19,026 nucleotides of DNA from contig JAPEVF010000858.1 of assembly GCA_029747585.1 (NCBI GenBank), positions 1 to 19,026 on the forward strand, read 5' to 3'. The notes beneath the pieces are model-generated. The model ran no database searches. It was not told the origin of the DNA and saw nothing but the letters and a program-made list of their open reading frames with translations. Below, piece by piece: positions 1 through 8,834 of this stretch. Each line of letters begins with the position of its first letter. Position 1 is the first letter of the stretch. The position numbers were made by a program, and so were the translations under genes. The stretch is from Pleurotus djamor (Eukaryota > Basidiomycota > Agaricomycetes > Agaricales > Pleurotaceae).

Positions 1-214
1 AGGGTGATGCGGTGAAATAACCTNAATATTCAAGCTGAGGAACTATAGACAACTATCTGCGACTATATATACTGAATACCATGAGGAACCCATGAGGCAG
101 ATAGGTGTCTAACTATGGAAGCTGAATGATAGGGGAAATGTTTGGTGAGTAGTACGAACCAAACAACCAATGGTCTGTGCACGAACCCCGGAGGTTTCGG
201 CGTTCGGACAGGGG
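1..214. other. No gene seen at left edge
   Basis: No open frame or RNA gene is supported here. It is AT-richer than its surroundings and holds small direct repeats such as CCATGAGG (twice, around 79-97) and ACTATA/ACTAT words near 43-70. It probably holds the 3' flank of the minus-strand F-box gene that stops at 215. There is a single N at 24. Confidence 0.4.
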
Positions 215-928
215 TCAGGGGCTGCGGAGCGGCGCGTGACACAACGACGCAGGTAAGACTTTCCGTAAGTCTTGCATCGGGCTTGATAAGCCTAGAAAGC
301 GGATTGAAGGGCTGTATTTTTCCAAAAAGGACTTGAGGAATTTATCCCAATCGTGCGAGACGGGTACGCAGACATGGGTGAGGATAGCGGAGTCGGGAAT
401 GAGATGGAGGTCTTTGTCGTCTAAAGATACGATGTTGAGTCGTTGGATGTTACGAAGGTGGGTTAAGATGGTAGGGAGATTGGGTGTACTCGTTGGTCGG
501 TAACCGCGGATGTCTTCTTCTTCATCACTATCAGCTTCTTCGTACTCCGGTTCAATTTCTGCGAGTGTGTGAACATAGTCGGCGAGGTGGGTGTTACTGT
601 CGAAGGTACGTCGGAGCAGGTGGACTCGGTCGGGTAGGAGGTATGTTGAGTTTTCCAAACGGTGCATTCGAGCGACTTTATCGCCAATGTGGTCGTTTAT
701 GACGATGAATTCGTAGATCAGGGGAATGGAAATGTCAGAAAATGTGTGGGATACGAGGGCAAGTGAGCGAAGAGCGTTCCGATATGGCGATCCGAGTTCG
801 AAAGCGATCATTTTCCAAAGCTCGATGGGTAGGATGGGTAGAATGTCGGCTGCGAGTGAAAGAGATATTTTGATCAACATTAGGTAGGTTGAGAAGCAAT
901 ACGTGTAACCTGACGAACCGGTCGACAT
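215..928 (-). CDS. F-box domain protein (two exons)
   Basis: Probable substrate-recruiting subunit of an SCF-type ubiquitin ligase. I model exon 1 at 928-910 and exon 2 at 849-215, with a 60-base intron (850-909) that has a CTAAT branch word and a TCGCAG end. Splicing joins MSTGSSA to DILPILPIELW and gives 217 residues. The intron length is a multiple of three, so the unspliced frame is also open. The ATG lies in a good context (ATCACCATGT). Residues 8-55 match an F-box: LPIELWKMIAFEL, then LALVSHTFSDISIPLIYE. A strongly acidic stretch lies at residues 104-120, and weak leucine-rich segments follow (THLRNIQRLNIVSL, IRFLGLSS). The donor (GTTACA) is poor, and 217 residues is short for the family, so a 3' exon may be missing or the gene truncated. 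The same-strand BTB gene ends 172 bases upstream. The target is unknown. Confidence 0.62.
   Translation of the reverse strand: MSTGSSGYTYCFSTYLMLIKISLSLAADILPILPIELWKMIAFELGSPYRNALRSLALVSHTFSDISIPLIYEFIVINDHIGDKVARMHRLENSTYLLPDRVHLLRRTFDSNTHLADYVHTLAEIEPEYEEADSDEEEDIRGYRPTSTPNLPTILTHLRNIQRLNIVSLDDKDLHLIPDSAILTHVCVPVSHDWDKFLKSFLEKYSPSIRFLGLSSPMQDLRKVLPASLCHAPLRSP
850..909 (-). other. Intron in F-box gene
   Basis: Sixty-base intron inferred on the minus strand: donor GTTACA at 909, branch-like CCTAAT, pyrimidine-rich tail and CGCAG end at 850. Removing it brings the start ATG (928-926) close to the F-box. The acceptor side is convincing and the donor is weak. Confidence 0.45.
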
Positions 929-1100
929 GGTGATCCGTGGGTGCAGAATGCGGGGAAGCAGATTGAGGCGTGACTGTCGTAGTCTGTAATTGGACACGTG
1001 ATTGGAGACACGAGAGTACTCTACGGACGTCCTTTGGTCTATTCAGCCTTTCTCCCTTGAAAGAGGTTTGTCAGAGACTTACAAGTATTAGCGTCGCGTG

Positions 1101-2171
1101 TCAGATCTGTCGTATAGCCGTAGGAGGTGATGGAACCAGAAACAAGGACAGTGGGAGGGTATCAGTCCGACGGAGACTTGAAGATTGAACTGATTTTGAT
1201 GCGATTGGGAGCAGGATGTTATCATAAGTAAGTATCATCCGTGACTGAGAATAGCATAAATCATTGACCTCACGAAATCCATCTTTTGATTTCTCCTCAA
1301 TGACTTTCTGTATAGCGCCTCCGTTTGCATGGGCATTAATGTTGATGTCCTGGCATTCTTGGCACTCGCTTTTCTCTATGGGTAGACGACCAATTATCAG
1401 TGCTGACGAAAGAGCAAAGGTTCGAGGGGCACTATCCATGGCCTGACGTCCCAGGGCCACAATATGATTGGCCCAGGAAAGCGGAAAGTCTTCACTTCCA
1501 ATAAGGAGGGTGTGGCAGAACCTGAGTTTGCGCATGTCATCTTCAACATAAGGATGATAGTGTTCTTGCTTTGATTCGATTGAGAGACGGTTGCAGACAT
1601 CTCGGATCACTTCCCGGCACCGTACATGGTATTTGAAAAGCTGGAAGAAGTCGTCCGCGTCAAGGGGGTAAGCCAGGGAGGGTATTTCCCTGACTAAATC
1701 GTCCATTTTATGGAGCAATGATGCCTCAGCGGCGGCTCGTGCGACGACACTCCACTTGTATTGGCACGCGAGAGCGAAAGCGGCGCATGGGGAATCCCTC
1801 ACGACATGCGGACACATCCTGAGGTACTCTTTCTCCATGCGAACTGTCACGGCGCTGAAGTCAAATTTATGGCAGACCTTCAGGATGTTTTCAAGTGTGG
1901 TGAATGTCCGGATGACTGGATCGGGTACGGGATAGCAATACCGCAAGAGAGCATCGAGCGTGGAGGAGTGCTCTTCAAAGGGGATGATCGGGATGCCATT
2001 CACTGTGTGGGTGTGTGGACTTTGGGGCATCGCCAATATATTCTCGAAGAAGGGCGTAGCCATCTGAAGGACAACTTTATGGACACGGAATTCGACGCCA
2101 TCGGAGGAATGAAGCTTGAGGTCCGCGCTGGCGCTATCAAACGGCGCAGAGGCAAGTTTCGGAGTGGACAT
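1101..2171 (-). CDS. BTB/POZ domain protein
   Basis: A member of the large basidiomycete BTB/POZ family, probably a cullin-3 adaptor or dimerising scaffold. With the ATG at 2171 it is 356 residues. The BTB fold is clear at residues 17-115: ADLKLHSSDGVEFRVHKVVL, then TPFFENILAMPQ, then IIPFEEHSSTLDALLRYCYP, then LENILKVCHKFDFSAV. The helical BACK-like half follows (EYLRMCPHVVRDSPCAAFAL, ACQYKWSVVARAAAEASL), then a CQEC cysteine pair near residue 270. The C-terminus is uncertain. A possible 56-base intron at 1190-1245 (branch-like TTAC/TGATAAC, AATCAG end) would replace the last 40 or so residues with SHSIFKSPSD and stop at 1162. Unspliced, the frame runs to 1101. No key BTB residue looks lost, so this is probably the most intact gene here. 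A TATA-like box lies 168 bases upstream. Confidence 0.85.
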   Translation of the reverse strand: MSTPKLASAPFDSASADLKLHSSDGVEFRVHKVVLQMATPFFENILAMPQSPHTHTVNGIPIIPFEEHSSTLDALLRYCYPVPDPVIRTFTTLENILKVCHKFDFSAVTVRMEKEYLRMCPHVVRDSPCAAFALACQYKWSVVARAAAEASLLHKMDDLVREIPSLAYPLDADDFFQLFKYHVRCREVIRDVCNRLSIESKQEHYHPYVEDDMRKLRFCHTLLIGSEDFPLSWANHIVALGRQAMDSAPRTFALSSALIIGRLPIEKSECQECQDININAHANGGAIQKVIEEKSKDGFREVNDLCYSQSRMILTYDNILLPIASKSVQSSSLRRTDTLPLSLFLVPSPPTAIRQI

Positions 2172-2338
2172 CAAGCGTGAAGCGTCCAGTCCTTGAAGCG
2201 CTGGTGGACGGAGGAGATAGTGTCCTACGATGAGTCACAAAGTGAGATGGAGAATCTGAAGAGGACGGCTGAGCCAAGCGTACCTGGTGAGTTGTTGAGA
2301 GCGACTACTCAGGTTGACATAGGAGGAAGGACTCATCC

Positions 2339-2346
2339 TTTATAAA
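2339..2346 (-). promoter_or_regulatory. TATA-like box of the BTB gene
   Basis: TTTATAAA, identical on both strands, lies about 168 bases upstream of the BTB start codon at 2171 and in the right orientation to serve it. The distance fits a core promoter plus an ordinary fungal 5' leader. Inferred from sequence and position only. Confidence 0.35.
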
Positions 2347-2591
2347 CCACAGGTCTATTCTGAGACGGGGACTGTAAGTACAGCGCCGTAGCCTTCTGCG
2401 CACGAATCGTGAGAAGCACACTTCACAGGAAATCGTCTTCTCGACGCTCAGCTGAGAAGCCAAGAATTTGGCTCCCCATTGTGCGGACGCAGTTGAAATT
2501 TGAAAGGTGCTTCGGTCGTATCTGAGCCATGCCGGAGCATCAGATAAGCTGTGATCGCAACGTCTACGCACGATAGGGTTCTCTTGGGACC

Positions 2592-3047
2592 TTACAAGAG
2601 AAGCGAGGGGGGAAATTGGATAGGGAATTTAAAAGTTGGATCAAGCAGTGACCTGCGCAGTGAAGAAAAAGAAACAGCGGAGTAAGTGATCACTCTCTTG
2701 AGCTTCAATGCCAAGTTGATCAGCTGCGCCTGAGGAGAAGCGAGAGAACACTCGAACACTGCCACAGTCGCTACGGACTGGCTACAGAGTCGCGTCGCAA
2801 ATACATCAACGTCGTCGCAGAAGTAAGGGGAACCCACGCTTACGTTCAATCTTTGGCCCGGCCATAGAGTCGTCTGCGTGTCAAGAGACCGAACTGCTGC
2901 TCTAAACCGACGACTTACTGCGGTCAAAGCAAACCGCGACATCTGCCTCGTTGTCAATTCGATGCAGCAGCACTGATACCTCAGCGTATTCTTAGAGCGC
3001 GGGGAAGGATGGTCGCGTCGTTGAACATTTTTGGTCAGGGTACCCAT
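2592..3047 (-). CDS. Hypothetical protein, possible F-box-like remnant
   Basis: An open frame of 151 codons with an ATG in good context (GGACCACATGGG at 3047). The segment MSRFALTAVSRRFRAAV followed by LDTQTTLWPG resembles the second half of an F-box (ALVSRRFR.AV......LW). The alternating-leucine stretch after it (VATVAVFECSL, LINLALKLKRV) could be decayed leucine-rich repeats. The usual LP.E start of an F-box is missing; the N-terminal 30 residues are basic and look like another frame. A further minus-strand open stretch follows immediately (2571-2305, in another frame), so this may be part of a longer broken gene. I do not recognise a specific product. Confidence 0.28.
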   Translation of the reverse strand: MGTLTKNVQRRDHPSPRSKNTLRYQCCCIELTTRQMSRFALTAVSRRFRAAVRSLDTQTTLWPGQRLNVSVGSPYFCDDVDVFATRLCSQSVATVAVFECSLASPQAQLINLALKLKRVITYSAVSFSSLRRSLLDPTFKFPIQFPPSLLL

Positions 3048-3232
3048 GTGGTCCCGTTGATTCTATCAGGCATCCATACGACATATCTGTGATGGTGGAG
3101 GGGAGAAAGCCGGTGAGATGAAGCGCTGTTATTTCTCTACCAAGATTTCCAAATTCCCATANCCCCCGCCTTTTCTCATCATCGTATACACATACCGCCT
3201 CCTCTACATTTTAGCCCACCGGATCTAAGGCT

Positions 3233-5096
3233 ATGGCATGTGTACCCCAGCTCGTTTTCTCGCTCATCCTCACCAACATCAATCCCTAGGTTCTCGTCAC
3301 TCAAGTAGATGTTGACGCGCACATAGTCATCGATGAAGAAATTCGCAAGTACAAAGCACTCATCAGAGCACTCTGCGCCCGTCGAAACACCCATATCGCG
3401 ATTTCGAAGCTTCCCAACGAGATTATATCCCGCTTTTTTATCGAATTCAAGAAGACTTTGGACGGCGATTTGGACATGAAGGCGACGAGAGACACGAAGA
3501 ACACGACCGACTACCTTGTCAGGTTGTTGATTGTCACAGCCATTTGTAGTCGATGGCGGCAGGTCGCTCTCGATACCGCGACGCTGTGGTCGACGCTACT
3601 CCTCGACAGACCGGCGTGGGTTGCTGGAACGTTCAAACGATCTAAACAGGCACCGCTGACAGTTCTTGGTCCTCTGTGGAGACTCACCTCCCACGAAAGT
3701 GACAAAACCCCTGCGAACATGCTTTCGACGAATACGGACGCCGCACCTCGCTTTCAGCACGTCGATATCAGGGTGATGCTTTTCGATATGTATAGTTCAG
3801 ACACTCCTGGATTATTGTTTCGTTCTCGTCTTGAGGACCAGGTTGTACAGGCGCCTCTTCTCCGGACACTCAGCATCAACTACACCAGATCAATTGAAGA
3901 CTGTGTGAATAGAAGCAATGGAGGAGGCAACCATCATCACAGTGTATTTCCGCCAAANGATGATGCCGTTTCCATTCTCAGAGCCGACCTCTCTCCAATC
4001 GCTCACTTTACGGAATCTCGTTCCCATAGCGGTTCCTTCGATGCCCTCCCTAACACATCTCAGTATTCAACTCGATTATCTTCAGAACGTACACCTCCTC
4101 TCGCTTCCCCGCGTCCTTGACGTTTTGCGAAACGTCCCTGCGGTGGAGATTATTTCTCTGTCCACCGTTTCATCTGATGACACCGTTGTTCTCGCACCTC
4201 CACATCCGACTTCCCAGCCGGTGCGTCTCCCATACCTCAGGGAGCTAAATATATCCCCTAGGTACATCAAGGAATCTATAATATTCGCTTATCTCGACGC
4301 ACCATCCCTTCGAAAAACCGTGATATCGTTTCTCAATGAAGGAGATGATCCCAGAATCCAATCCATCGATGCTGACCTCTCCTACCTCAATCGACAAATC
4401 ACGCGCTCCATCCCCTCAGATATGAAAAACCTCAGCGTTTCCATTTGGGGGGGTTTAGGCGATTTCGATGTACCATACCAATGCTCCCGATTCGACCTTA
4501 CTGTCGTTGATAAGGATGACTCGGATGTGCGAAATGCCCAGTTTCTGGTGCAGCTGGGGATCCCTGGGGATCCTCTGAATGCGCAGTGCAGGGATATTTT
4601 CCGATCACTCCCTTTTGAGTGTATAACAAAGGTGGACGTGATGGATGCGGACGGAGACGAAGAAGCTCTGGCTTGGACAACTATTGTCACGCAACTTGTG
4701 CGGCTCCGGTTCCTCTCTGTCAGGGACTTCCGGACGCTTCGTATCCTTGGTATGCCACCAGAGTTGCCATCCTTCCATGATGTCAGCATCAAGGTCCCTG
4801 ATGAGGGCGCACAAGGAGAGCGAGAGGGAGAAAGACAGTTGAGGAACGAAGTATACAACCCCGAGTTGGAAACGATCGAAATGGACCAGGTGGGCTTGGA
4901 GTCTCCCACAGACCGTGAGATAATTAGGTCGCTATGTTCTTTCCGACATGGTCGACAACGCCCACTGAAGATCCTGCTGTTGGATTATTTTGTTGGCGCT
5001 GGGAGGAAAGAGTTTGAACGGCAGTTGCTGGGGTACGGGACAAAAATTGAATGGGGTGAAGTCTATCGTTTCAATGATGATGAAGACGTACTGTGA
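3233..5096 (+). CDS. F-box/leucine-rich protein, frame closes when one N is ignored
   Basis: Likely SCF ubiquitin-ligase substrate adaptor. From 3290 to about 3957 one frame encodes the classic basidiomycete run-in IDEEIRKYKALIRALCARRN, then the F-box ISKLPNEIISRFF (about residues 41-53) and, after a roughly 25-residue insert, ICSRWRQVALDTATLWSTLLL. From 3959 to the TGA at 5096 the protein continues in the next frame with leucine-rich segments (SLQSLTLRNLVP, LPYLRELNISP, LVRLRFLSVRDF). The junction is the single N at 3958: without it, FPP joins KMMPFPFSEP and the whole reads as one protein of about 604 residues. The start is less sure. I use the ATG at 3233 with a 48-base intron (3242-3289), which removes an in-frame TAG at 3287. 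No closer in-frame ATG precedes the F-box. The C-terminus ends with an acidic NDDEDVL. Confidence 0.72.
3242..3289 (+). other. Putative first intron of the F-box gene
   Basis: Forty-eight bases from GTACCC to CCCTAG, with CTCACC as a possible branch. It contains the only in-frame stop between the ATG at 3233 and the F-box. Its length keeps the frame, but it is short and the donor is not ideal. The alternative is an upstream exon that I cannot see. Confidence 0.35.
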
Positions 5097-5327
5097 TAAT
5101 TTATGCATTGGAATCATACTAACGGTGCAGCTGTGCGATCGAATACATGTGAGAATGAGCCGTTCGGTCACTTTTGCTTATAGGCTCAAGCGACCCAAGA
5201 GTGGCGCGACGACTTTCCGTGGGGTGGTGAATCGTGTTCCAGAATCAGGTATCCCCAGTTCTCAATATCCGTCGGTAAAGTGTGATGCATAATTAGATTA
5301 GTTCACGAAAAAGACATGCGAAAAGAC

Positions 5328-5332
5328 AAAAA
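5328..5332 (-). terminator. RNA polymerase III terminator of tRNA-Thr
   Basis: Five Ts on the minus strand, 25 bases after the 3' end of the tRNA gene, as expected for RNA polymerase III termination. Confidence 0.6.
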
Positions 5333-5357
5333 CTAGTGAAGTACCAATCCACGTTAT

Positions 5358-5429
5358 TGCCTCCTACCCGATTTGAACGAGTGATCTTTGCATTACAAGT
5401 GCAACGCCTTACCGCTTGGCCAAGGAGGC
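5358..5429 (-). tRNA. tRNA-Thr (anticodon UGU)
   Basis: A complete 72-base cloverleaf on the minus strand. The acceptor stem GCCTCCT pairs fully with AGGAGGC and is followed by discriminator A at 5358. The D arm is GCC/GGC around AAGCGGTAA. The anticodon stem TTGCA/TGCAA encloses the loop CTTGTAA, giving anticodon TGT (5397-5395), which decodes ACA threonine codons. The T arm ACTCG/CGGGT encloses TTCAAAT. Internal promoters are visible: an A box (TGGCCAAGCGG) and a B box (GTTCAAATC at 5378-5370). There is no intron and CCA is not encoded, as usual in fungi. It lies 3' of the plus-strand F-box gene, in opposite orientation. Confidence 0.96.
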
Positions 5430-5640
5430 ATAACTCTCAAAATAGCCATTGGACTGCTGGTGATGTGCAGGGGACTCGTGTCAACTGTGAACCACATTTC
5501 GATCGACTTGACGACCTCCTTTTGGTTAAGGGCTATTGTGTTGTAACTTGTGAGCATTCGAGCCTCCAGCTGTGCTCCAGTAAGAGATCGAGTTCGAGCT
5601 GAGGAACCCCCTCTTCGCCGAAAATGGGAGTCGAAGAATA
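5430..5640. other. Spacer between tRNA-Thr and the first degenerate copy
   Basis: No gene is supported. Open stretches on the minus strand here run through the tRNA and have no family-like features. The upstream side of the tRNA has no strong signal. Confidence 0.4.
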
Positions 5641-5907
5641 TAGGAGCTCTCCTAAAAGGAGTGCAAGGAGGTTCAATTTTCAATCGGCGCTTACTTCCTC
5701 CTTGACCTTCGCACAACCTTCGCAAGACATTCGTGTCCAAATCTTGACCCTTGTCTCTCAGAATGCTAGAGCTATACCTTTGCATGCTCGAAGACGTGAT
5801 ACTTGGTGATATCAGACTAGCTGAGGCGCACAGGGACGCTTAGATGGACCACCATGTCGAGGCTCTTTCGAGACGCTTCCAAGATGCGTTGGCTCATATT
5901 TTGTCAG

Positions 5908-5965
5908 GTATGTCTATTATAACCTCTGCGAAAGGATGGTCGCTCATTCTTGACGTAGCATATAG
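5908..5965 (+). other. Intron in copy P1
   Basis: GTATGT donor and GCATATAG end, 58 bases. The P3 counterpart (11753-11810) has the same length and the same last eight bases, which supports both as true ancient introns. Confidence 0.6.
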
Positions 5966-6814
5966 CCAACCGACGAAGCCGTTTGTCTTGTACGGACGGT
6001 GCTTTTCCTTGAAAACCCGCTGGAGGCCTCGGATTCGATTACACGTCAATTCATTTGCAAGTCGATACGCGCTCGAAGAACCTTGCTTTTATGAGCACCC
6101 TCAACGCTTGCCGTCACCTTAGATGATTCGGTGCAGATGAGGCTCAGGCTGAGGTGGTTGGGCGGTAGGTCCAGGCGGAGAAACCCAAGGCGATGTGGTC
6201 AGTCAAAAAGCATTTTGACGACGACGACCCGCTTACCCGCTCGCTCTAGCCATTCTGCCCAGCTTTCAAAATGTATTCAAACTCCTTCTTCGCGTCGTCT
6301 TTCCCTCTCTGCCTTGACCCGAGGCAGCCACCCAAACTCAAGAACCCGTTTTCCGCGTCTCGACTTTCATCGGGCCTCCTCATTGCCCCTTCAATATCGT
6401 CTTCAGCATCATGCGTACATCTACTATGCGCTCCCATCGATGAAGGAAGCAATTTACTTGATTTCCGGACGGCAATCTTGGTCTATGCGAGTCGGATGGC
6501 TGAATTCGTACGTTATTCTCATTATTCCCCTCGCCTCAGTCACTTACCCTTCGTGTTAAGACGCATTTAAACGTCGATGCTACCATCCTCGAACTCCACG
6601 CTGACCGTCATCGCCATCTTCCACCGCTTCATCGTCGTGGTACCCCTCGGAACAACCGCCTCCGAAATTCCGATCCCACGGCTCGGAGACTCTTCACATA
6701 GCGACGCTAGGCGTACGCTCGTCTGCCGCGAAGATTCTGGGACGATCCCTTTTGGTCTTAGGGGAGATAGTCAAGCCGGAGCGCGGCTCGGCTTGTGAGG
6801 GGAAAGGCCTACGG

Positions 6815-6877
6815 GTGAGTATTTCCTCGGATTCGGTTGCTCGTTTCGTGTTCTCAGTGACTTACCGCATCACCCAG
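6815..6877 (+). other. Intron in copy P1 after the EI(S)K exon
   Basis: GTGAGT donor, CTTAC branch (6861-6865), CACCCAG end, 63 bases. It occupies the same place as 7746-7802 in P2 and 12812-12883 in P3. Confidence 0.6.
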
Positions 6878-6959
6878 GCAGCCCCAGCCGACCCTCCAAG
6901 GTCATCGGATAACGTACAAGCAACGACGAGCTCGTCATCCCCCAGGTCCCATATCTAGG

Positions 6960-7340
6960 TCCCTGAAATGACCAGTCCGAATCTCAAACCATCCTCTCAC
7001 GCGTATACTCGAAGGCAGCGCTGTGGACAATTCAGGACGAGCCGGAATGAGACTCTCCGTCGCTGACGAGACATTCGAGTGTGTTGGTACGGTCGTATCT
7101 AGCGCAAAATGATCATGGTCAGTCTTTCGCTGCCCTTTTGTAGGCTCGATCGACACTTATACCCTTTACTTGCTTCTCAGCCGGCTCTGGCCGGTCTTAT
7201 AGAGCATCGGACCTCAGCCATGTTCTGAACGGCTTCGACGACACTACCGCGAAGCTACCGCGATTAGGCCCCGGAATAGCTTATCCCGAACAACGAATTC
7301 ATGCTCTCGGAAACCCGCGTTGAAGCAGCGAAATTGATCC
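6960..7340. other. Spacer between P1 and P2
   Basis: No gene I can defend. It contains a GTCAGT..TTTTGTAG intron-like stretch around 7118-7142 and scattered short open frames, so it may be badly decayed exon sequence of the neighbouring copies. I see no RNA gene. Confidence 0.35.
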
Positions 7341-7745
7341 TTGACTAAGCTCCTGGAGTGCTGAGATGATCAATGCAGGTGTTGGGGAGATACATGGATC
7401 CGAAGAGAAGGTTGAGGTTGGACGCCGCTGGAAGAAGATGAAGACGGTGACAGAGTACTCTACAAGGTTGGTTTTCTCCCCATTTTTTCGTCGTCATGAA
7501 AGACTCTTATACTCTTCTCAGGTATGGTTGCACAATGTACCCGATCTCGCAATCCTTCCTGAGTCCTCGCATCCCCGTGCGGTCTTCGAGTCCATCTGCT
7601 TCTCCTTTGGCTAACTTGGATAATTCGGGCAACGGGCATGAGAGACGCACTGCGGATCCTTCACTGTGAATTGGTCAATGGTCTGGTATCGGCGATGAGA
7701 TATCCAAGCCTGTATGCTGCACGGGAAAAAGGGAAAATGCCGAAG

Positions 7746-7802
7746 GTGAGTTTGTCCGTGTATCCATCCACCTGCTTCCATGATTTCAATGTCTTGCCGT
7801 AG
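7746..7802 (+). other. Intron in copy P2 after the EISK exon
   Basis: GTGAGT donor and TTGCCGTAG end, 57 bases. Positional equivalent of 6815-6877 and 12812-12883. Confidence 0.6.
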
Positions 7803-8185
7803 AACCCAGAAAACTACAGCTTCTGCGACTCGGATAACAGTGCGTCCAACGACGACAAGCTCACCCCATTATCCATGCTCTATGAACCGATTACGGCAAG
7901 AATATGACTTCTACGCCTCAGGATAGGAGCGAAAGCAGCGCCTGTAGTGCGTCAATGCTACCCTGCAACGCTGAGGGGAATGGGTTGGCCCTCAATGAGA
8001 TATTCAAGTTCGTTGGTGTCAGTCCGTAGGGGAGAAACACTGTTACGGTGCATTTTCTCCGCGTTTTCGTGATTTCACAAGATATTCATCGCCCCTTGTT
8101 AGTCTCTAGTCTACTCTATATTGTAGCTGACCACAGTCTTCCCAATGCGCCTGAACAGATTNCCCCGCCCTCTGGCCCATCAAAC

Positions 8186-8548
8186 TCAGCGCTGCTTGAA
8201 CCCTCGGAAACGAGTTTTAAAACAACGTGCGACATACATGGATACGCTGCCTGAGTATGGATCTGAGTGGTACTGTTGAGGAGGAAGATGTTCAGGCCAG
8301 TCGGTAACATCGTCTGTTGACGAAATTGAGGGGTTGGGTTTTCGGTCTTGTTTTTTGTGGTTCTGAAATGTACTAATACCCTTCATATACTTGATAGTCA
8401 GCTCTACCCGGTGTCTCAGTAGTCTTAGGACTGTTTCAAGCGACCTGATCGTCGCATGTGGTGCTACGTGGTACCACGGAGCGAGTACCTCCAAAATCTT
8501 GAATTTTGCCTTGAAAATGGCGGCCAGAGCAGCGCATGCTATACCCCA
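8186..8548 (-). pseudogene. Conserved unidentified PWYH frame, copy in P2
   Basis: A minus-strand reading frame with no usable ATG that aligns codon by codon with the frame at 13516-14088. Here it reads KILEVLAPWYH, then TVLRLLRHRVELTIKY and a basic KKQDRK; the partner reads EIFEVLVPWYHDAP, LGRLRRRVELTSDY and KRDRK. A TAA at 8551-8549 falls where the partner has a sense codon, so this copy looks broken upstream. Differences favour the third position of this minus frame, suggesting the ancestor was translated on this strand even though the surrounding copy has plus-strand introns. The C-terminal half, after about 8330, does not align and may be frame noise. I know no family with this motif set. 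Confidence 0.4.
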
Positions 8549-8654
8549 TTAGCACCTCAAAAGGCGGGGATGAACGGCGCCGCCCTTCAAAGCTTATCTC
8601 AGTTGGTTATCCAGGTTGTGTCCATGAAAAATGACAAATGAGAAACTCCATACG

Positions 8655-8707
8655 GTAGGTTTCAACCCNTTTTTTTTTATTGTGGACGTTGCTTAGCCTG
8701 TTCTTAG
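8655..8707 (+). other. 3' intron of copy P2
   Basis: GTAGGT donor, T-rich tract, GCTTAG and TTCTTAG end. Fifty-three positions including one N, the same length as 14169-14221 in P3, with shared GTAGG(T/C)TTCAACC at the donor. Confidence 0.6.
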
Positions 8708-8834
8708 CACTCATCACCTGGCGTAGCCGTCGTATCAGGGTGTTCAACATTCAACGCCCAAAAATCGTGTGCGGTGCAACTCCGGCATCGTGTATCATGG
8801 TACCCCAAACTGACCGACTCCCAAGTCACACTCC

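Larger units (their letters stand above)
5645..6958 (+). pseudogene. Degenerate multi-exon gene copy P1
   Basis: First of three related plus-strand copies (P1 here, P2 about 7340-8830, P3 about 11510-14325). It starts with GCAAGGAGGTTCA and GGCGCTTAC (5667-5692), which recur at 11528. A 58-base intron (5908-5965, ending GCATATAG) matches one of the same length and ending in P3 (11753-11810). Further on it encodes VVPLGTTASEIPIPRLG (6643-6693), matching VPPSPGTTTSEITTPSLG of P3. An exon then reads GEIVK and ends at a GTGAGT intron (6815-6877), followed by a Ser/Pro-rich stretch. Stops such as TAG at 5842 and 6120 interrupt it. I do not recognise the ancestral protein; it seems to have had a structured N-terminal part and a long disordered Ser/Pro/Thr-rich part. 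Boundaries are approximate. Confidence 0.5.
7340..8830 (+). pseudogene. Degenerate multi-exon gene copy P2
   Basis: A partial second copy lacking the 5' exon of P1 and P3. It contains an exon with VGEIHGSEEKVEVGRRWKK (from about 7385), a GTTGGT intron ending TTCTCAG (about 7467-7521), and an exon with GDEISKPVCC (about 7694). A GTGAGT intron (7746-7802) follows, then NPENYSFCDSDNS. P1 and P3 keep the same order: EI(S)K exon, GTGAGT intron, then a Ser/Pro-rich exon starting with (Y/N)P(E/D)N in P2 and P3. Near the 3' end a 53-base intron (8655-8707) has an exact-length partner in P3. Similarity to P3 fades after about 8830. Stops and two Ns (8162, 8669) interrupt it. Product unknown. Confidence 0.48.

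Noticed and set aside
215..260. Plus-strand splice donors CAGGTAAGA and CCGTAAGTC near 251-270
   Set aside because: No plus-strand coding sequence flanks them; they fall inside the minus-strand F-box coding region.
1761..2180. Plus-strand open frame of 139 codons
   Set aside because: Antisense shadow of the BTB domain coding region; the minus frame carries the recognisable fold.
4382..4909. Minus-strand open frame of 175 codons
   Set aside because: Antisense to the well-supported LRR part of the plus-strand F-box gene; composition (Ser/Arg-rich) is that of a shadow frame.
5393..5785. Long minus-strand open frame of 130 codons
   Set aside because: It runs straight through the tRNA-Thr gene, and its end is just the tRNA read as protein; no domain or ATG-supported start.
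6130..6570. Independent plus-strand protein genes in copy P1
   Set aside because: Overlapping frames in a Ser/Pro-rich low-complexity exon of a broken copy; none has its own start context or domain.
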